Assembly: GCA_963725145.1 (NCBI GenBank)
Contig: CAVRXL010000012.1
Location: 496,001-560,000, forward strand
Direction: 5' to 3'
Origin: DATAEE01 sp963725145
Lineage (GTDB): Bacteria; Acidobacteriota; Vicinamibacteria; Vicinamibacterales; 2-12-FULL-66-21
Length of the DNA: 64,000 bases
A model generated the notes under the pieces. The model saw only the letters and a list, made by a program, of their open reading frames with translations. It was not told the origin of the DNA and did no database searches. The position numbers and the translations under genes are program-made. Shown here piece by piece: positions 27,577-35,990 of this stretch (its first letter is position 1; every line of letters starts with the position of its first letter).

Positions 27577-29856
27577 CTACTCCGGTGCTCCGGTCCCGGC
27601 AAGCTCTTGAAGCGTCCGCCGGGCTTCGTCGGCTCCGGCGAACCGCCCGTTCAACGACAGCGCCCGCTCCAGCGATTCGCGCGCGCGCGCCGCGTTGCCC
27701 GCCTGGAGATACGCGAGTCCAAGATGGTAGTGGTAGACGGGGCTTTTCGGATCCTTCTCGACGGTCCGCTGCAGCGTCGACACGGCCGACGAGGAAAGCT
27801 GCTTCTTGTAGTACACCCAGCCCAGCGTGTCCATGACTTCGGCTGTGTCCGGCAACCCCGCGGCGGCGGTCTGCGCGAGCTGCAGCGCGACGTCCAGATC
27901 TTCGCCGGAATCGGCATGAATCCATGCAAGGTTGTTGGCGGCGACCGGTGTCCGCGGGTCTATGGCCAGCGCTTTCTCGAACCGCTGACGGGCGAGCGCG
28001 TTCTTGCCCTGCGCCTGCAGGATCATCCCGCTCATCGTGAGCGGCCCGACGGCGTTCGGCTGGCGATCTGCAAGGGCGTCGAACTCTCGCACGGCTTCAT
28101 CGAGCTTTTGCCGCTTCAACAGAAGCCGACCCAGGGTGGAATATGCGGGCAGGAGGGATGGGTTCAGCTGGATCGCCTTCCGAAGGGAGCCCTCGGCGGC
28201 ATCCAGTTGGTCCGCTCCGGAGTAGACCTGGGCCGCCACGATCAGGAGCTCCGCTCGACGCGGCTGGCGGGCGATTTCCGCTTCGATGCGCGACGTTGCC
28301 TCCGCGAACTTGCGCGCCGCGAGGTCCAGCAACGCGAGACCCGTGAGGGCGGGTAGTGACGTCGGGTCGAGCCTTCGCGCGGTTTCGAACGCCTCGCGCG
28401 CGCCACCCACGTCCTTCCTGCCGATCGCAAGGCGCCCACGCAGAACGTGAATCAGCGACAGGTTGGAGTGCGTGCTCAGCAAACCATCGATGGTCTTCTC
28501 CGCAGCCGCGAGGTCGCCATTGGCCAGGAGGCTGTTCGCCAGCGCGATGGTCACGTCGACATTCGTCGGCTGCGTGTTGAAGGCTTCCTTCGCCCAGCGG
28601 AGCGATTCAGCGGCGCTGCCGTCCATGAGGTATAGCCGGGCAAGTTCCACGTGTGCGGCGGCGGCGCGGGGGTTGAGCTTCAGAACCTCGTGAAACGCGC
28701 GCTTGGCCGCATCCGATTCCCCTCGCTCCGAGAGCAGCTTCCCGAGGGCGAACTGCGCCGGGGCGGACTCTGGCGCCGCCTCCGTGGCCAGCTTGACCCG
28801 CCGGAATGCTTCGTCCGATTTCCCAGCCGAGGCAAGCAGCTGGCCCTTGGCGAGGAGCATGTCGACATCCCGCGGATGCCCCGCGAGAATGGCGTCTGCG
28901 AGCGTTTCTGACTGCCGAACGCTCCCGATGGCAGCGTATGCACCGACCAGCCGCCGCTCGGCGCGAGCAGAGAACCGCTGGTCCTTCCTGAGCAGCTCCA
29001 ACTCGCGAATCGCGTCTTCGGGTCGACCAGCGGCCAGGTAGTAGTCGACCAGCGCGAGCGGCGCTGCGGCCGTGCCCGCCATTACTTTGACGTACCGCTC
29101 GGCATCGGCCGTCCGACCGCTGCTCAGGCAAAACAGCGCCATGGCCCGATTGGCCAGCGGATTCGACGGTTCCACGTGAAGAGCGGCCAGGATCGACTGT
29201 TCAGTCTCACTCAAGCGACCGGCGGCCCAGTAGAAGTTGGCCAGAGCGAGATGTCCAACCACGTGTTTCGGGTCGAGTGCGACGGCCGTCTTGAAGGCTC
29301 GTTCGGCTTCGTTGCGACCTCCTCGCGCGAGCTCCACAGCTCCGAGCGTCGTATAGCTGGCGCTTCGACCCGGCTCGAGCCGGATGGCTTCCTCGATTTC
29401 CGAAACAGCCGCTTCGAAGTCCTTCAATCCGGCGAGAGCGTTGCCGAGGAGGACATGAGCGTCGACGTTCTTGGGATCCCCCGTCAGCACGGCTTCCGCG
29501 CGCGTGCGCGCTTCCTCGGCCCTGCCGGCGAGCAGCAGATAACCGCCAGCCGTCAATTGGATGCCGCGGTCGTCAGGCAGGAGGTCCGCGGCGCGGACAT
29601 ACTCGCCGAGCGCGTTTGCGCGGTCCTCGAGACGCTCGTAGGTCTCGGCGAGCTTGACACGCGCTTCGGCGTATCGCGCATCGATTTGGATCGCATTTCG
29701 ATACTCGATCGCCGCCTCGTTGAACCGGTTCTCCGCAGAGTACCGATTTCCGCTCTCGAGGTAGGCTTGCTTCTTCATGGCCGGGTCCGAGCAACCGGAC
29801 CCGCACACCAGGGCCATTCCGAGCGAGGCGGCCGCGACCGAGCCCCTGATGATCAC
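27577..29856 (-). CDS. TPR-repeat lipoprotein, PEP-CTERM/EPS-associated (PrsT-like)
   Basis: About 759 residues. A short hydrophobic N-terminus ends in CGSGCSDP, a lipobox-like cysteine. The rest is a near-continuous array of 34-residue TPR motifs (for example NRFNEAAIEYRNAIQ, AHVLLGNALAGLKDFEAAV, VMDTLGWVYYKKQ), some twenty of them. I chose the GTG at 29856, which has AAAGGA eleven bases upstream. A longer frame to 29907 lacks one. The layout fits the TPR lipoproteins found with PEP-CTERM/exosortase systems, and the next gene upstream is a PEP-CTERM protein. It probably acts as a periplasmic scaffold in exopolysaccharide assembly. Confidence 0.82.
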   Translation of the reverse strand: MIIRGSVAAASLGMALVCGSGCSDPAMKKQAYLESGNRYSAENRFNEAAIEYRNAIQIDARYAEARVKLAETYERLEDRANALGEYVRAADLLPDDRGIQLTAGGYLLLAGRAEEARTRAEAVLTGDPKNVDAHVLLGNALAGLKDFEAAVSEIEEAIRLEPGRSASYTTLGAVELARGGRNEAERAFKTAVALDPKHVVGHLALANFYWAAGRLSETEQSILAALHVEPSNPLANRAMALFCLSSGRTADAERYVKVMAGTAAAPLALVDYYLAAGRPEDAIRELELLRKDQRFSARAERRLVGAYAAIGSVRQSETLADAILAGHPRDVDMLLAKGQLLASAGKSDEAFRRVKLATEAAPESAPAQFALGKLLSERGESDAAKRAFHEVLKLNPRAAAAHVELARLYLMDGSAAESLRWAKEAFNTQPTNVDVTIALANSLLANGDLAAAEKTIDGLLSTHSNLSLIHVLRGRLAIGRKDVGGAREAFETARRLDPTSLPALTGLALLDLAARKFAEATSRIEAEIARQPRRAELLIVAAQVYSGADQLDAAEGSLRKAIQLNPSLLPAYSTLGRLLLKRQKLDEAVREFDALADRQPNAVGPLTMSGMILQAQGKNALARQRFEKALAIDPRTPVAANNLAWIHADSGEDLDVALQLAQTAAAGLPDTAEVMDTLGWVYYKKQLSSSAVSTLQRTVEKDPKSPVYHYHLGLAYLQAGNAARARESLERALSLNGRFAGADEARRTLQELAGTGAPE

Positions 29857-29950
29857 GTCTTGTAGGTTCCTTTCGAAAGCGTCAATTGACAGCGCAAGAG
29901 ACACCACGAGCCGGACTGCCGCGCATCCCTGCGTGACGCCGCGCTATGGC

Positions 29951-30631
29951 TTAGCTTTGTTTAGCTCTATCGACTGCGTGGATCTTTGCCCTTTGCCGCT
30001 GCGTGTATGCGAGAAGGACCAAGCCGCATGCGAATAGCAGCAGGGCCGATGGTTCAGGAACGTGCGTGATCTGATCCTGACCGTGAGTCGTGTCCAACCA
30101 CGTGGCCGTCGACGTGTAGTACCCGCCCGGATGGTAGAGTGACGACAGATACGCGTTTGCGGCGACTTGAATGGCTCCAGTTGTGACGAGGCTGAACCTG
30201 CCGCCCGAGAGGTCCCAGATAGGATCGTAGAGCGCTTCCCAGATCGCTACCTGAAGCGCGGCCGCGTTGATGCCATTCCCCGAAAGATGGATACCCGCCG
30301 CGTACGTGTTGAACAACCAGGCTGCCTTCCCGCCCCCGCTGGGAGCCACCCCGGACATTGCCTCGGTCGACCCCACGGTGACCGGCTGCTCGCTTCGCAC
30401 TCCGTTCAATATGTCGACGCAGTACGTGTAGATATCCACGCCGCTTTCACCCCATTGCCAGTTCAGCTCCCCGGCCAGGAAGGTCCCGGCCTTGATTCCG
30501 CCGACCGTCACGGCCGAGGCCGGTCCCACGCCGGTGAAGTTGATGGCCTCCGCGCGGGCCGACGCCGGAACCGTAATTAGCAGAGCCGTGAGAGCGAGCG
30601 CTGGCCTGTAGATCGCGGGCTTGGTCAACAT
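29951..30631 (-). CDS. PEP-CTERM sorting-domain protein
   Basis: 226 residues. Signal peptide (cleavage near ARA-EA, about 27), a beta-rich body, and a C-terminal sorting signal: VPEPSALLLF, a hydrophobic helix, and the basic tail TQRQR. Such proteins are cut by an exosortase and released or anchored at the surface, usually with exopolysaccharide. No exosortase gene is in the window. GGGAGG precedes the ATG by a few bases, and a sigma-54-like -24 box lies 44 bases upstream. The function of the body is unknown. Confidence 0.87.
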   Translation of the reverse strand: MLTKPAIYRPALALTALLITVPASARAEAINFTGVGPASAVTVGGIKAGTFLAGELNWQWGESGVDIYTYCVDILNGVRSEQPVTVGSTEAMSGVAPSGGGKAAWLFNTYAAGIHLSGNGINAAALQVAIWEALYDPIWDLSGGRFSLVTTGAIQVAANAYLSSLYHPGGYYTSTATWLDTTHGQDQITHVPEPSALLLFACGLVLLAYTQRQRAKIHAVDRAKQS

Positions 30632-30663
30632 CCATCCTCCCAGTGAAAGGCTGCTCCTCAGCT

Positions 30664-30682
30664 ATTACATGCGGCGTGCCAA
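30664..30682 (-). promoter_or_regulatory. Sigma-54-like promoter of the PEP-CTERM gene
   Basis: On the minus strand TTGGCACG (30682-30675) is a perfect -24 element. At the correct distance comes ATGT instead of TTGC, so the -12 element is weak. The predicted transcript would start about 22 bases before the ATG, leaving room for the GGGAGG site. The neighbouring sigma-54 activator at 31383 makes the assignment attractive. Confidence 0.45.
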
Positions 30683-30814
30683 TTTCCTGACGCTGGTTAT
30701 TCGCCTGAATCGGAGCCTACCCCCAAAAGAGGAGCGCGAAGTCATCCAGGGGGATGGCTTTGGTCTCGCCTCACGTCTTGCGGGAGCTAGCTTGGTGGCA
30801 GCTGCGCTCGCTGC

Positions 30815-31039
30815 CTACGGAGCGTCAACGTGGTGCGCCGACCGCATGGGGCCGATGACGTCTACCGAGCGTGGCCGCGCCGGCAGGCTGTGTTGGAACA
30901 CCTGATTGCCGGAGGTCTCGATGCGCAGCGTGTACGCAAGCGGAAAACGATCGAGAAGTGTGGTGACCGCGCTCAGGAGCGCGGGCGCGAGCTCGTTTTC
31001 TTCCTCTGCCGTCAAGCCGGAAATGAATCGAATATGCAT
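30815..31039 (-). CDS. Small hypothetical protein
   Basis: 74 residues, MHIRFISGLTAEEENELAPALLSAV and on: a beta strand, a long amphipathic helix (about 10-34), then another strand (YTLRIETS). The composition looks protein-like, but there is no clear ribosome-binding site, and residues after about 55 look like read-through. It has no signal peptide. It could be a small cytoplasmic protein tied to the PEP-CTERM module or a chance frame. Confidence 0.4.
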   Translation of the reverse strand: MHIRFISGLTAEEENELAPALLSAVTTLLDRFPLAYTLRIETSGNQVFQHSLPARPRSVDVIGPMRSAHHVDAP

Positions 31040-31382
31040 GTTAGTGCTGGGGAAACAGCAGACTGTGGCTTTGCAAGCGATGTTCCCCCACGTTCGATCC
31101 GCCCGCTGGCGTCGTTAACCCTGTCTGAAACCTCGATAAACGCAGCGCCGCGAACCCCATCGCCGCGTGATTGGAGGAGGCGCCTGGACGGACAATTCGC
31201 CGGTCAAGACGGGAATAGTCTGCGCGGGCATGACCTTCGAGGCCAACGATGGGGTCTGCCCTAAAAGTGTGCAATCTTGCTACGCACGAGGGCTTGACGC
31301 CGCATCACACTTCTATTGCTTGACTTGGGCGTTGACGCCAGTTTATAACCCCTGTTCCCCCCACCATGGACGGAAGACATTA
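31040..31382. other. Intergenic region upstream of the sigma-54 activator
   Basis: 343 bases with no credible gene. The last 65 bases hold a sigma-70-type promoter (see next entry). The rest is featureless to inspection. Confidence 0.5.
31320..31348 (+). promoter_or_regulatory. Sigma-70-type promoter
   Basis: TTGACT at 31320-31325 and TTATAA at 31343-31348 are separated by exactly 17 bases, 35 bases before the ATG of the sigma-54 activator. Both boxes match the consensus well, so the activator is probably expressed constitutively. Confidence 0.6.
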
Positions 31383-32549
31383 ATGGCCGAAACGCGCGAC
31401 ATCATAGGTACGAGTTCGGCCGTTGCTGAGCTGCTTCAATCGATCGAGGATGCGGCGCGGACGGACACCAAGGTTCTGATAACGGGGGAGAGCGGCGTCG
31501 GAAAGGAAGTCGCCGCGCGGTTGATCCACTCCGCAAGCCGGCGCAGTCGGGGTCCGATGGTGACCATCAACTGCGCCGCGATCGCCGATAGCCTCCTCGA
31601 ATCCGAGCTTTTCGGCCACGAGCGCGGAAGCTTCACGGGCGCCTACCGCGATCGCGTCGGCCTGCTCGAGCACGGGCAAGGCGGAACCGTTTTCCTCGAT
31701 GAAATCGGCGAGATGAGCCTGCGCATGCAGGGCCTGCTTCTGCGATTCCTCGAAACCGGCGAGATCCAGCGCGTTGGCAGTATCCGAATTGGGTCCAGGG
31801 TCGATGTTCGGGTCATCGCGGCGACCAACCGGCTCCTCCTCGATCACGTGGTCGCCAAGACGTTCCGCGAGGATCTGTACTATCGGCTGAATGTCTTCCA
31901 GATAGGTGTGCCGCCACTGCGTGAACGCGTCGGCGATGTCCGCCTGCTGTTCGATCATTTTCAGCGCTCGTACGCTCGGAAATACGACGTCGAAGTCGGC
32001 CCCCCGACGATTGAGGCGCTGGCGTGCCTCGAGGCGTATACCTGGCCCGGAAACATCCGCGAGCTGAAGAACGTCGTCGAGAGGCTCGTCGTCAGGCTTC
32101 AGGGACGCCCGGTCACCGTGCAGGATCTGCCCGCGGAAATCGTGAACAACAGCGCAGGCGTACGCGCGCGCGATAACGCTCCCGCGGCCAAGCCCACCAG
32201 GGCCGACGTGATGTTCACCGAGATGATCGACGAGCGGCGATCGTTCTGGGCGGCCGTCTACCCCGCATTCATGTCGCGCGATTTGACACGGGATGATCTG
32301 CGCACGATTGTGGGCCGAGGGCTCCAGCGGACGTCTGGGAACTACAAGCTGCTGGTCCGGCTCTTCAACATGCAGCCGGCCGACTACAAGCGATTCCTGA
32401 ATTTTCTCCGCAAGCACCAATGCCACATGCCATTCCAGCAGTTTCGCACCACGCCGCGGGGCGATCTTGGGAACAGTGGCTTCGGCGCGGAAGAAGATCC
32501 TGCTGCCCCCGAGCCTGAAACGCGGGGGAGGCTTTCCAAATCGGCTTAA
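31383..32549 (+). CDS. Stand-alone sigma-54-dependent transcriptional activator
   Basis: 388 residues. It starts directly with the AAA+ domain: Walker A GESGVGKE at 35-42, the sigma-54 contact loop GSFTGA at 82-87 (usually GAFTGA), Walker B VFLDEIGE near 103-110, then NIRELKNVVERL near 225. There is no receiver or sensor domain. The C-terminus (GNYKLLVRLFNMQPADYKRFLNFLRKH) is a helical segment that differs from the usual Fis-type helix-turn-helix but probably binds DNA. I chose ATG 31383, just after a good promoter and a GGA-rich site; longer frames lack support. It faces the PEP-CTERM and TPR genes and may control them. Confidence 0.88.
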   Translation: MAETRDIIGTSSAVAELLQSIEDAARTDTKVLITGESGVGKEVAARLIHSASRRSRGPMVTINCAAIADSLLESELFGHERGSFTGAYRDRVGLLEHGQGGTVFLDEIGEMSLRMQGLLLRFLETGEIQRVGSIRIGSRVDVRVIAATNRLLLDHVVAKTFREDLYYRLNVFQIGVPPLRERVGDVRLLFDHFQRSYARKYDVEVGPPTIEALACLEAYTWPGNIRELKNVVERLVVRLQGRPVTVQDLPAEIVNNSAGVRARDNAPAAKPTRADVMFTEMIDERRSFWAAVYPAFMSRDLTRDDLRTIVGRGLQRTSGNYKLLVRLFNMQPADYKRFLNFLRKHQCHMPFQQFRTTPRGDLGNSGFGAEEDPAAPEPETRGRLSKSA

Positions 32550-32567
32550 CTCGGAGGGCCGAGGGTT

Positions 32568-33659
32568 TCAGGCGCCGACGCTGGGACGCTGATGCCGGCG
32601 TGCTTCCCAGATGTCCATGATGGCGGTCGCGACCGCGTCGGGCGAATGCCTGAGGAGGCCGTCCGGCGACATGGACACCAGGTCGTGCTCGACGACGAGC
32701 GCGCCATCCACACTCCGGCTTCCTTTCTTGTGTAGCACCGGTTCGGATCCCTGCCCTGCGTATTCGGCAAGTGCCGCTTCAGGCATCGCGCCGTTGTTCA
32801 CCAGGACGTAGTCGAAGAGCTGGGCCTTCGTGTGCTCAGTGATGGCTTGCAGGTGATCCTCGAGTGAATAGCCGTCGGTCTCGCCCGGCTGCGTCATGAG
32901 GTTCGCGACGTAGATCCGGATGGCGTTCAGCCCTGAGATAGTGCCCGCCACGCCGGTCACGAGGAGATTGGGGAGGAGGCTCGTGTAGAGGCTCCCGGGG
33001 CCGACGACGACAATGTCGGCATTGACGAGCGCCCTGATCGCCTCAGGCATCGGCCGCACCGGGCGATCGAAGCCTATCCGCCGAATCCGCGACCCCGCGG
33101 AGACAATCTTCGACTCTCCGTCGATGATTTCTCCCGTTACGAGCTCGGCGCGGAGGTGCACCTTGCTTTCCGTGACGGGCAGGACACGTCCGCGGAGCTT
33201 CAGGATGTCGCCGAGGCACTCCACCGCCTTGAGAAAACTGCCCGTCTGCTGGACCAGCGCAGCGAGGACCAGGTTGCCGAGCGCGTGACCTTCCAGGGGC
33301 GAGGGCCCTTCGAACCGGTGCTGCAGCAGCGAGCTCAGCCGGCAGTCCTCTCCGGCGAGCGCCACAAGACAGTTGCGCACGTCGCCCGGGGGCAACATAT
33401 CCATCTGGTGCCGGAGGACCCCGGAGCTGCCTCCGTCGTCCGTAACGGTCACGAGTGCGGTGAGGCGCTCGAGCACCGACGCATCGTCACCGCAGGCTTT
33501 GACGAGCCCTCGGAGCACGACCGGGAGTCCGGTGCCACCGCCAATGGCGACGACGCTCGGCCCTGGTTCCGCCTTTCTGGCGGTCGCCCTGCGCACCAGT
33601 GGAACCGGACGTGGTCCATGTGGGTAAGGGCGAAGGCTCATAGAGTCCTGAAGATCCAT
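32568..33659 (-). CDS. yvcK: YvcK/CofD-like gluconeogenesis factor
   Basis: 363 residues. Motifs: AIGGGTGLPVVLRGL (about 38-52), TVTDDGGSSGVLR (about 76-88), PPGDVRNCLVAL and EGHALGNLVLAAL, diagnostic of the YvcK/YbhK branch of the CofD-like fold. YvcK binds UDP-sugars and is needed for growth and cell-wall synthesis on gluconeogenic carbon in bacteria where it was studied. I chose the ATG at 33659, which has AGGAG at optimal distance, over one ten codons upstream. It lies after tRNA-Leu and secG, close to the glycolytic genes. Confidence 0.9.
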   Translation of the reverse strand: MDLQDSMSLRPYPHGPRPVPLVRRATARKAEPGPSVVAIGGGTGLPVVLRGLVKACGDDASVLERLTALVTVTDDGGSSGVLRHQMDMLPPGDVRNCLVALAGEDCRLSSLLQHRFEGPSPLEGHALGNLVLAALVQQTGSFLKAVECLGDILKLRGRVLPVTESKVHLRAELVTGEIIDGESKIVSAGSRIRRIGFDRPVRPMPEAIRALVNADIVVVGPGSLYTSLLPNLLVTGVAGTISGLNAIRIYVANLMTQPGETDGYSLEDHLQAITEHTKAQLFDYVLVNNGAMPEAALAEYAGQGSEPVLHKKGSRSVDGALVVEHDLVSMSPDGLLRHSPDAVATAIMDIWEARRHQRPSVGA

Positions 33660-33735
33660 CGCAGCTCCTAGAGGCAACCAAGATGCCAACTAAAAGGGGC
33701 GATGTGCCGGGGGGACAATATAGGGGCGGTTGGAA

Positions 33736-33753
33736 GTCTGCCCACAGGCAGAC
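33736..33753 (-). terminator. Hairpin after tRNA-Leu
   Basis: A perfect stem GTCTGCC-CACA-GGCAGAC, 18 bases after the end of tRNA-Leu on the minus strand. It lacks a strong U run, so it may serve as a transcript-end or processing hairpin rather than a strict intrinsic terminator. TATATT about 20 bases further on could be a -10 box for yvcK. Confidence 0.45.
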
Positions 33754-33770
33754 GAATGGTCGAGTAGACG

Positions 33771-33857
33771 TGGTGCGGAAGAAAGGATTCGAACCTTCAC
33801 GGTATTGCTACCGCCAGCCCCTCAAGCTGGTGCGTCTGCCAGTTCCGCCACTTCCGC
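33771..33857 (-). tRNA. tRNA-Leu (anticodon GAG)
   Basis: Acceptor stem GCGGAAG/CTTCCGC, anticodon stem CCAGC/GCTGG with loop TTGAGGG (anticodon GAG), a long variable arm as expected for class II tRNA-Leu, T-arm with GGTTCGAATCC, discriminator A and an encoded CCA (33771-33773). Confidence 0.96.
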
Positions 33858-33887
33858 AATAAACGTGGGCAGCCCTGAAGGGCTGCG

Positions 33888-34283
33888 CTACTTCGGTTGC
33901 TGTGCCGGCGGCTGCTGCGGCGCCGGCGGTGTCGCGGTCGGCGGCGTCTGCTGAGCCGGTGTCGCCGCCGGCGCGGGTGTCGCTGCAGCCGGAGGCGCCG
34001 CCGACGGAGCGGGAGCCGGAGCGCCCACGCCGCTGACGACCGAGCCCGGGCCACGCTGGCCCAGAATCGCCAACGCGAGCGCGCCGAGCATGAACAGCGC
34101 GCCCAGAATCGACGTCGCCTTCGTCAGCACGGTTGCCGCGCTGCGCGCGCCGAACGCAGCCTGCGTCCCTCCACCGCCGAACGCGCTCGCGATGTCGCCC
34201 CCTTTGCCCTGCTGCAGCAGCACGACGACGAGCAGCAGCAGGCAGGAGAGAACATACAGTGTGGCGAGCAGGTAGTAGAGCAT
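33888..34283 (-). CDS. secG: Protein translocase subunit SecG
   Basis: 131 residues. Two membrane helices (about 2-22 and 53-72) flank the typical QQGKGGDIASAFGGGG loop of SecG, which assists SecYE in protein export. After the second helix there is an extra tail of about 55 residues rich in Pro and Ala, longer than in E. coli but seen in other phyla. The gene lies just before tRNA-Leu. In many bacteria it follows tpiA directly, but here a 15-kb gene intervenes. Confidence 0.92.
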   Translation of the reverse strand: MLYYLLATLYVLSCLLLLVVVLLQQGKGGDIASAFGGGGTQAAFGARSAATVLTKATSILGALFMLGALALAILGQRGPGSVVSGVGAPAPAPSAAPPAAATPAPAATPAQQTPPTATPPAPQQPPAQQPK

Positions 34284-34291
34284 AGTCAGCG

Positions 34292-34321
34292 ATTATACAG
34301 TGGCCTGTTGTCCGACGTCAC
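34292..34321 (-). promoter_or_regulatory. secG promoter, possibly giving a leaderless transcript
   Basis: On the minus strand TATAAT (34297-34292) is preceded by GTGACG (34321-34316) at 18 bases. Only eight bases separate the -10 box from the ATG and no ribosome-binding site fits there, so the transcript may begin at or next to the start codon. Confidence 0.45.
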
Positions 34322-34382
34322 GCGGCACGAACACGCGCAGGCACTTCGGCGCGGGGGATCGTCGAGCTCAGCTGCGCGATCG

Positions 34383-35990
34383 TCAGCGGCCGCGCACGAC
34401 GTCGCCCGACGGCGTGTGGCCCCAGGCCACGCTTGTCAGCCCGGCGGTCGACCGGGCGATGATCCAGAGGCTGTTGGTCGCCCGGTAGATCGCGATGTCC
34501 GCACGGCCATCACCATCGTAGTCAGCGGGCACGGGAACATCATCGCTCGGCGGGTGGCCAAAGTGGATGGTGATCGGGCCGGCGGTCGACCTCGCGATGA
34601 TCCACTGGCCGGTTGACAACCGGTAGATGCCAATGTCCGCGCGCCCGTCGCCGTCGTAGTCGGCGGGAACCGGGACGTCCCCCGACGGCGGATGACCCCA
34701 GCTCGAGATGAATCCGCCAACGGTCGACCCGGCGATGATCCACTCTCCCGTCGACCCTCGATACACGGCGATGTCGGCCCGACCGTCACCGTCGTAGTCC
34801 GCCGGGACGGGGCTGTCGTCGAAGAGCGGCGCTCCCCAGCTCACGGTGCGACTTCCCCCGCCTGAAAGCGCGATGAACCACTCCCCAGTGGAACGACGAT
34901 AGACGGCGATGTCGGCCTTTCCGTCGGCGTCGTAGTCGGCTGGAACCGGCACGTCGCCGAGCGCCGGCGCGCCCCATGTCGTCTCGATTACGCCGCCAGT
35001 CGAGCGTGCGATGAACCACTTGCCATCGAACTGACGGAATACAGCGACGTCCGCCGAGCCATCGCCGTCATAGTCGGCCGGCACGGGTGTATCCCCGAGG
35101 CCGGGCGCGCCGAACGCCCCACTCGCCCAACCGCCCGTGGATCGGAGAATGAACCACTCCGCAGTGGTGCTGCGGTACACGGTGACGTCGGCCGCTCCGT
35201 CGCCGTCGAAGTCGCGCGGGACCATGACGGTCGGCGAGGCCCACCGTACCGATTCAAATGTTCCCCTCTGGTGGAATGTTATCTCCTGACCAGCGACGAC
35301 GATCGCTCCCACTCGTGAAGCAGTCGAAGAGTTCGGCTGGCCGGTGCCAGGAAGCGGCGCCACACTGTAACTGACCGTGCCCGATCCCGATCCAGTCGCG
35401 GGTCCAGTGATCGTGATCCAATCGACCGTACTCGTGGCGGTCCAGGAACAACCCGGGGTGGTCACGATCGAGATGTTTCCGGTGCTGGCGGTAGCCGGAA
35501 CCGAGAGGCTCGCCGGTGACATGGTGTACCCGCAAGCGGCGGTGATCTTCACGTCGTCGAATGCGCTCAGCGAACCGTCACTCGCCATGAGCCTCAGAAC
35601 GTAGATCCCTGGACTTTCGAGCGTGACGGTCGTATCGACCAACGTCGCATTGCCGAAGGTGACGGTGCCCGGGCCGCTTACCTTGCTCCACGTGGTCGTG
35701 ACCGCGGCAGGCGGCGTGGGTAACCCGTCATCGGTCACGGTGCCGTCGAGGGTCGCCGAGGCCGGCAGCGTGATTGTTCGATCGGGACCGGCGTTCACCA
35801 CTGGCGCCTGATTTACCGCCGCCCGGACGGTGACGGTGAGCTCGTCGAACGCGGTGAGGACGCTGTCACTCGCGGTCAGCCGGAGCACGTAGGTCCCCGC
35901 CACGGAGAAGCTGGCGGTGGTATCGACCAACGTCGCATTGCCGAAGGTCACGATGCCCGGGCCGCTGGTCATCGTCCACGTGGTCGTCAC
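34383..35990 (-). CDS. Giant surface protein, C-terminal segment (PKD-like, BACON, FG-GAP)
   Basis: The C-terminal part of a gene that begins at 49755; the frame joins the previous segment near 35990, where one G is missing in NPPAAVTTTW. It holds the last one and a half PKD-like units and a BACON-type domain (about 35540-35270; CGYTMSPASLSV and the typical CSWTATSTVDWI). It ends with seven FG-GAP/VCBS-type repeats of about 40 residues with the core PVPADYDGDGRADIAVYR, whose Asp loop binds calcium in integrin-like propellers. The chain ends at MVRGR-type residues without a PEP-CTERM, LPxTG or type I secretion signal. Confidence 0.82.
   Translation of the reverse strand: MTTTWTMTSGPGIVTFGNATLVDTTASFSVAGTYVLRLTASDSVLTAFDELTVTVRAAVNQAPVVNAGPDRTITLPASATLDGTVTDDGLPTPPAAVTTTWSKVSGPGTVTFGNATLVDTTVTLESPGIYVLRLMASDGSLSAFDDVKITAACGYTMSPASLSVPATASTGNISIVTTPGCSWTATSTVDWITITGPATGSGSGTVSYSVAPLPGTGQPNSSTASRVGAIVVAGQEITFHQRGTFESVRWASPTVMVPRDFDGDGAADVTVYRSTTAEWFILRSTGGWASGAFGAPGLGDTPVPADYDGDGSADVAVFRQFDGKWFIARSTGGVIETTWGAPALGDVPVPADYDADGKADIAVYRRSTGEWFIALSGGGSRTVSWGAPLFDDSPVPADYDGDGRADIAVYRGSTGEWIIAGSTVGGFISSWGHPPSGDVPVPADYDGDGRADIGIYRLSTGQWIIARSTAGPITIHFGHPPSDDVPVPADYDGDGRADIAIYRATNSLWIIARSTAGLTSVAWGHTPSGDVVRGR

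Noticed and set aside
29857..29950. Sigma-54 promoter before the TPR lipoprotein gene
   Set aside because: A GTGGTGTCTCTTGC stretch looked similar but the GG-to-GC spacing is two bases too short.
34383..35540. C-terminal type I secretion or PEP-CTERM signal on the giant protein
   Set aside because: The chain ends directly after the FG-GAP repeats, with no hydrophobic helix, basic tail or Asp/Gly-rich nonapeptides typical of those signals.
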